A stretch of 64,000 nt of DNA from Aquilaria yunnanensis. Taxonomy: Eukaryota > Streptophyta > Magnoliopsida > Malvales > Thymelaeaceae. The translations under genes were made by a program, and so were the position numbers. Below are positions 59,059 through 64,000 of this stretch, piece after piece. The notes under the pieces are model-generated. The model made no database searches and was not told the DNA's origin. It was given only the letters and a program-made list of their open reading frames with translations. How positions within the stretch are numbered: position 1 is the first letter of the stretch; each line of letters starts with the position of its first letter. The stretch is taken from positions 52,607,501-52,671,500 of the forward strand of contig CM077595.1 of the NCBI GenBank assembly GCA_039654915.1, in the 5' to 3' direction.

Positions 59059-59922
59059 GCCAAACAGATCATAATTGAGTGATTCTTGATTCATTGGAAA
59101 GCTAACATCTAGAGCTACAAATCATATGAATACCATGAAACCCATTTTGCACGATAAGGAGGTCCAATTTAGCTTCAAAGTCGCGATTTACGAGTTATCG
59201 CTGGTTCAGAAGCAGTTGCAGTATTTTGGGTATATCTTTGGATTTAAATGTCCGTTTTGTGTGGTTCAGGTGTCATTTCAAAGCTAAGAAAGAGATATAC
59301 AACTTTTATGCTTTGCATTTTGAGAAATCATGGATGCATCAAGTTCGAATTTCAGCTTGAAGTTGAAGACACAAGCAGGAACCACCTGAGAAGACTATTT
59401 TGGAGTTTTTATGGCCAATCTTGTTTTGTAACGTATTTTATTTTATTTTCGTATTTATTTACATTATTTAGGATATTATTTAGGCCATGGAATTGATTCA
59501 GGTCATTTAGGATAAAAGGAATTCGCTGCACACCTTAAACATGTGTTAAAAGTGTGTTAGAGTCCTAGTTTGACTAGGTTTTCTTGAGTCCTTTGTAACT
59601 AGGTTTCCTAGGTGACTTGGGCTGCGAATTTTGCCCAGGTTTTAACCCTAGTTTAGGCCTATATAAAGGCACATATTCTGGATGTAAACATACAGATTAT
59701 TGCCGAAATAATATTGCTCTTTGGAGAGGTTTTCTCTTTGGTTCTTGGCGGACTGCCTTGGTGCATAAGTATGCTTGTGTTCTTGGAGTTCTATACTTCT
59801 CGTTTCTAATCACAGGTTGATTAGGGGTGGGGGTTTTACACCTAGTCTCTTTGATGTCTTGTGGAGCTTGAATCACATCTTGGGCGCGTTTCATGGTCTT
59901 TATACCATCGGGGTTCGCATCA
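58902..59922 (+). repeat. element B 3' LTR (1021 bp)
   Basis: TGATACGATCAA to GGGTTCGCATCA. The TATA box is at 59660-59667. It is complete and serves as the reference for the B-type LTR. It differs from the 5' copy at about ten positions by eye (for example ATACCATG/AGACCATG near 59129 and CCCAGG/CCCAGC near 59635). Confidence 0.94.
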
Positions 59923-62187
59923 GTTCAAGCTATCACCATTCAACTTCTCACTAAAGTATGCAATGGGGCGGCCTCCTTGCATCAACACAGCTCCAATGCC
60001 TATACCTGAAGCATCACACTCAACTTCAAAAGTATTAGCAAAGTTAGGCAAAGCTAAAAGTGGTGCATGGCATAACTTGTCTTTTAACAACCCAAAAGCA
60101 TCTTCTTGAGCTTTTCCCCACTTAAATCCCACATTCTTCTTTATAACTTCAGTTAGAGGTGCAGCAATGGTAGAAAAATTTCTAACAAACCTCCTATAGA
60201 AGCTAGCTAACCCATGGAATGATCTCACCTCAGTAATGGATGTTGGCGTCGGCCATTCTTGTATGGCTCTCACCTTCTCTTGATCTACCTCAATTCCATG
60301 TGAACTCACAACAAATCCAAGGAAAACAACTTTGTTAACACAAAAAGAGCACTTCTTCAAGTTAGCATACAACTTTTGTCCTCTTAAGGTGCTTAGTACT
60401 TGTGTGAGGTGTCCAACATGCTCTTCTAAGTTCTTGCTATATACTAGGATATCATCAAAGTACACAACAACAAACTTTCCAATGAAGTCACGCAAGACAT
60501 GATTCATAAGTCTCATGAAAGTACTAGGAGCATTAGTTAGTCCAAAAGGCATAACTAACCATTCATAAAGTCCAAACTTGGTTTTGAAAGCAGTTTTCCA
60601 TTCATCCCCTTCCCTCATTCTAATTTGATGGTACCCACTTTTTAAATCAATCTTTGAAAACAAAGTAGAACCATGCAACTCATCAAGCATATCATCAAGT
60701 CTAGGAATAGGATGTCTATACTTTACAGTGATCTTGTTGACAAGCCTACAATCCATGCACATGCGCCATGAGCCATCCTCCTTTGGCACCAAAAGTACAA
60801 GCACGGCACAAGGACTCAAACTTTCCCTCACAAGGCCTTTGCCCAACAACTCCTTTACTTGCTTCTCAATCTCTTTAGTCTCCTCGGGATTGGTTCTATA
60901 GGCTGGCCTATTTGGAATTGGTGTTCCCGGGACTAGGTCTATTTGATGCTCAATGCCTCTAATTGGAGGCAAACCCCTCGGATCTTCAGGGAAAACATCT
61001 TCAAAGTCCTGCAACAAAGACACAACAATACTAGGAAGATGTGTTAGATCATTGACAACAAGTAAAGATTCTTTGTAAATTAAAAGAAGCACTGGTCTTT
61101 GTGCTTGAATGGCTTTCCTCACATCACTCATTTTAGCAATATAGCACTTTTTTTTGCCACTCAACTTCCTCTCATTCTTTTCTCTCGGGAACTCTCCACT
61201 CTTCTTCCCCTCATGGTCACTCACCTCACTTGTTCTCTCATTTTGTCTCTCGGCTTTCCCCTCTTCACTCTTGCCCTCAACTTTCCCCTCATTTATTTTT
61301 CTCTCAACCTTACTTTGAAGTTTCCTTTGATCCTCCAAAACTTGTTGTGGTGAAAGTGGGCTAAGTGTAACCGGCCTTCCTTCATGGAAAAATGAGTACA
61401 AGTTTTTCTCTCCATCATGTGTGACCTTCTTATCAAATTGCCACGGCCTTCCAAGCAAAATATGGCAAGCATGCATAGGAACAACATCACAAAGAATTTC
61501 ATCATGGTAAGTACCAATTTTGAATTTAACCGAAACTTGCTTTACCACTTTTACCTCCCCGGCATCATTCAACCATTGAAGCTTATATGGTTGTGGGTGT
61601 TTTTGTGTTGGAAGCTTCAATTTCTCCACCATGGTTGAACTTGCTACATTGGTGCAACTCCCTCCATTAACAATGAGGCTGCACACTTGATCTTTAATTC
61701 GGCATCTAGTGTGAAAGATGCACTCTCTTTGATTGGCCTCCTCCTTGGCTTGCACACTTAGAGCTCTCCTAGCAACAAAAGCAAAGTCACCCTCCTCGGG
61801 CTCAAGTGTGTCTTGCTCATCCTCCTCCAATGGTGGGGTCTCCTCCATGGCATCCTCCTCCTCGGATGTGATCTCACCATCATCTTCGAGAATCATCACC
61901 TTTTTGTTAGGACAATCTCTCATGTAGTGCCCCTTGCCTCTACACTTGAAGCACTCAATCTCCCTTGACTTTGGCACATCTTTGGGTGGCACCTTGGGCT
62001 TGTCTTGTTGAGGCCGAGACATGCTTCCCTTGGTAGCCTCCATTCTTGGCTTTGGTGCCTCCTTGCTCCATGTTCCCCTCCATGTGGAACTCCCTCCTTG
62101 AGCCATCTTGGATGCCTTAGACCTCTTGATGATTCTTTCGGCCTTGGTGGCATGGTGAAGCAAATCCTCCATGTTGACATATGGCAC
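59923..62187 (-). pseudogene. element A gag C-terminus, protease, RT, RNase H start
   Basis: Same frame as gag, downstream of a nonsense codon. Order: end of the Gag domain (MVPYVNMEDLLHH); CCHC zinc knuckle CFKCRGKGHYMRDC (61912-61953); protease region with GGSCTN and ILLGRPWQFD; RT with DLKSGYHQIRM, MPFGLTNAPSTF and YFDD (60451-60462); RNase H start (ECDASGIGIGAVL) up to GDSLN, where B is inserted. In the protease the catalytic Asp of the plant-type DGGSCTN motif is Asn (codon 61666-61668), so the protease should be dead. The RT active site is intact. The pol frame resumes at 49446. Confidence 0.92.
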
Positions 62188-62883
62188 CATCTACACTTTG
62201 TTGGCAATCTCATGGTTAAGGCCATTGATGAATCTAGCAATGGTTGCCTCCTCATCCTCAATGATATTGGCTCGGGTTAGTGTCATCTCCAAGTCCTTGT
62301 GATAGTCCTCCACACTCCTTTGGCCTTGCACAAGCCTTTGAAGTTTGAGGTGTTGATCTCTATAGTAGTAACTTGGGACGAATCTCCTTCTCATCATGGC
62401 TTTAAGAGCTCTCCATGTATTAATGGGTTCCTCCTCATTCCTCCTTCTAGAAGTGTCAACCTGGTTCCACCATACAAGAGCATAATCAGTGAATTCAATA
62501 GTAGCCAATTTAACTTTCTTTTCCTCAGAATAGTGATGGCACTCAAACACCATCTCAATCTTTTGCTCCCACTCCCAATATGTATCCGGATCACTCCTCC
62601 CTTGAAAAGGTGGAATGGACAATTTGATGGAGCTTAGATTGTTGTCCTCCCTTGGCTCCCCCCTCCTTGGAAGCCCATGGTCATGCCAATGTCCTTCTTC
62701 CTCCTCGGGTTCTTCTCTCCTTGGACCTCTCCTTGGTTGCAAGATGGGATTTGGTCTCCTTGGCAACCTCAAGTCAATGTCTTCAATCCTCCCAACAAGC
62801 CTATTGAGAGTTTCTTGAAGCTCTCTCATGGTTGGCTCATCATTGTTTCTCACTTCCATCCTCCTATCCTCTTGGCCCTCCAT
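62188..62883 (-). pseudogene. element A gag, N-terminal part
   Basis: MEGQEDRR start at 62883; 231 residues with the Gag domain (TYWEWEQKIEMVF, ALVWWNQ, YYYRDQHLKLQ, FINGLNHEIANKV). It ends at a TAG that replaces the GAG glutamate codon present at the same place in B and C. Gag of A is close to that of B and C, which supports a common family. This single stop separates gag from the rest of the polyprotein. Confidence 0.92.
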
Positions 62884-63842
62884 ACTCCTGAAAATTCAAA
62901 GATCCTCACAAGCACTCACCTCACGTGTTTCACTCAAAATATGAACACTCAAAACACTCAATTTGTTAGTGAGATATTGCTATTCAAAGAGTTCTCAAAA
63001 GTTCTAAGAAAACTATCCTCAAAGCACACAAGAAAACTTGAATTTTTGAAGAACTATTTTGACTCCAAAAGAGGTGGGCTAAACAAGCTTTAAAAGACTC
63101 TAGGAAGCTCTTGCAATTGATGATCACAAGAACCACAAAGAAAGCTTTTTGGCTGGAAAACAATGGGATAGGTTTTTGGGCACGAAAACTTTCAACACTT
63201 TGTAAAAAAAACCTTCTTTTCAGCAAGCTCTTTCCTTTGCTTTGTTCTTTTTCTCTTTTCTTTCTTTTTTTTTTCTCCTTTTTTTTCCCTCTTTTTGCTT
63301 GCTGTTTTGATGCTAACCAAACGTTCTCTTTGAAATTCCTGACTGTCAAAGACAAAAAGTTAGAATTCTTTTCGGCCATGACAAGAAACTATTGAAATTT
63401 GCACAACTGGAAATCAACGTTGGTTATACGAAACCAATTTGAAATCAACGTTGGTTGCGTAAAACCAATTTGAAATCAACGTTGGTTGTACCGTAACTTC
63501 CTCAATTTGGATCCTTCTCTTTTTTTTGGTGTTTTCTGGACTCTAAGATGATGGAAACAATGAAAACAGAAGAGATTAATAGGGCTGGAAACAAAACAGA
63601 AAGACGAGAATTAAACAAGAACAAACAAGTAGAAACTGAGAACACAAGGTGACATGGATTGACTTCTTTTTGTTATTTTTGTGATTTTCAGACTTGAACA
63701 AGGATGGAATAAAAAGAACAGACCTGAAACAAGAAGAAAACATATTAAAACAGAGAATTAAAGCACGAAATTACTGGACAACATTGAAGGAAAAATGAAG
63801 AGAAACAAGAACACAAAGACATGTCCTTCAATGGAACTTGTG
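62884..63842 (-). other. element A 5' leader
   Basis: About 960 bp between primer site and gag. It has the same layout as in B: acceptor-like TTTTCAGGAGT before the ATG, and the purine tract (T/C-rich on the plus strand, about 63205-63300). Unlike B and C it also carries three direct repeats at 63410, 63441 and 63472. No coding region seen. Confidence 0.8.
63410..63502. repeat. three 31-bp repeats in A's leader
   Basis: GAAATCAACGTTGGTT begins at 63410, 63441 and 63472, an exact 31-bp period. Each unit contains AACGTT, and AACCAA (upstream) pairs with TTGGTT to allow a small hairpin. Not present at the matching place in B or C. The sequence is unrelated to the 31-bp satellite despite the equal period. 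Confidence 0.85.
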
Positions 63843-63854
63843 GCTCTGATACCA
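63843..63854 (-). other. element A primer-binding site
   Basis: GCTCTGATACCA on the plus strand, the complement of TGGTATCAGAGC, two bases from the LTR edge at 63857. Confidence 0.93.
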
Positions 63855-63856
63855 AC

Positions 63857-64000
63857 TGATGCGAACCCCGATAGTATAACGACCATGAAACTTGCCCAAG
63901 ATGTTTTTCAAGCTCCACAAGACATCAAAGAGACTGGGTTTGAAGACCCCCACCCCTAATCAACCTGTGACTAGAAACGAGAAGTATAGAACTCCAAGAA
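63857..64000 (-). repeat. element A 5' LTR, partial
   Basis: TGATGCGAACCCC onward, cut by the window edge. It matches 45418-45561 with three substitutions that I can see (AG/GA near 63873 and T/C near 63892). Confidence 0.93.

Larger units (their letters stand above)
49447..59922 (+). mobile_element. non-autonomous Gag-only gypsy element B
   Basis: Plus-strand LTR element inserted in A's RNase H coding region. It has a 5' LTR (split by C), primer site, ~900-bp leader, one long ORF, polypurine tract and 3' LTR. There is no protease, RT, RNase H or integrase. The LTR halves differ by about ten substitutions by eye and a 47-bp deletion in the 5' copy, so the insertion is fairly young. Flanks share 8 bp, GTTCAAGC (49439-49446 and 59923-59930). 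Presumed to be mobilised by A-like elements, with which it shares leader, Gag and LTR ends. Confidence 0.92.
45418..64000 (-). mobile_element. autonomous-type Ty3/gypsy element A, interrupted
   Basis: Minus-strand element inserted in the satellite; its 5' LTR runs off the right edge. Reading right to left: 5' LTR (from 63857), primer site, ~960-bp leader, gag, protease, RT, RNase H (interrupted by B), integrase, polypurine tract (interrupted by a copia solo LTR), 3' LTR. Order PR-RT-RH-INT defines Ty3/gypsy. Gag and protease features and the initiator-Met primer site resemble plant chromoviruses (CRM/Galadriel-like), but I see no canonical chromodomain after integrase, so the lineage is tentative. 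The two LTR starts differ at three positions in the 144 bp that can be compared. Confidence 0.9.

Overview
The window is repeat DNA from a nuclear plant genome, most likely a dicot. It contains no recognisable host gene. The clade is inferred from plant-type Ty1/copia and Ty3/gypsy LTR retrotransposons with initiator-Met-tRNA primer-binding sites (TGGTATCAGAGC); the species cannot be told from the sequence.

Backbone: a 31-bp tandem satellite fills 1-13775, 15421-19531 and about 30106-45417 (roughly 33 kb). It has a clear higher-order structure. The standard unit is 13 distinguishable monomers (twelve of 31 bp and one of 30 bp, total 402 bp), with a 12-monomer 371-bp variant. On top of this lie recent large duplications: three tandem copies of 1758 bp (408-5681), a 2778-bp block duplicated at 7783-13740 with one additional 402-bp unit in the second copy, and several dispersed 0.4-1 kb duplications in the third block.

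Insertions into the satellite: (1) 13776-15420, a rearranged scrap of a Ty3/gypsy element: gag start and leader on the minus strand, fused to a plus-strand LTR end. (2) 19532-30105, two Ty1/copia copies of one family head to head. The left copy (minus) has an unbroken pol but lacks the first part of gag and its 5' LTR. The right copy (plus) has its 5' LTR, primer site, gag, protease and integrase but is cut off before RT. (3) From 45418 past the right edge, a nested stack. Element A (minus) is an autonomous Ty3/gypsy element with gag, protease, RT, RNase H and integrase, now disabled. Within its 3' LTR/polypurine boundary sits a copia solo LTR (46399-47918, TSD TCAAC). Within its RNase H region sits element B (plus, 49447-59922). 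Within B's 5' LTR sits element C (minus, 50336-55197, TSD GTTTT).

The most interesting content is B and C. They share LTR ends, leader, Gag and polypurine tract with autonomous A, but have no zinc knuckle, protease, RT or integrase. In place of these they carry one continuous reading frame of about 950 codons whose last two thirds resembles nothing I recognise. The frame is open in both copies, and the three length differences I found between them are 6, 6 and 36 nt. They look like a non-autonomous, Gag-only family with a conserved unknown domain, presumably mobilised by A-like elements.

Inferred order of events: satellite expansion; insertion of A and copia into it; B into A; C into B; then deletions, solo-LTR formation and point mutations.
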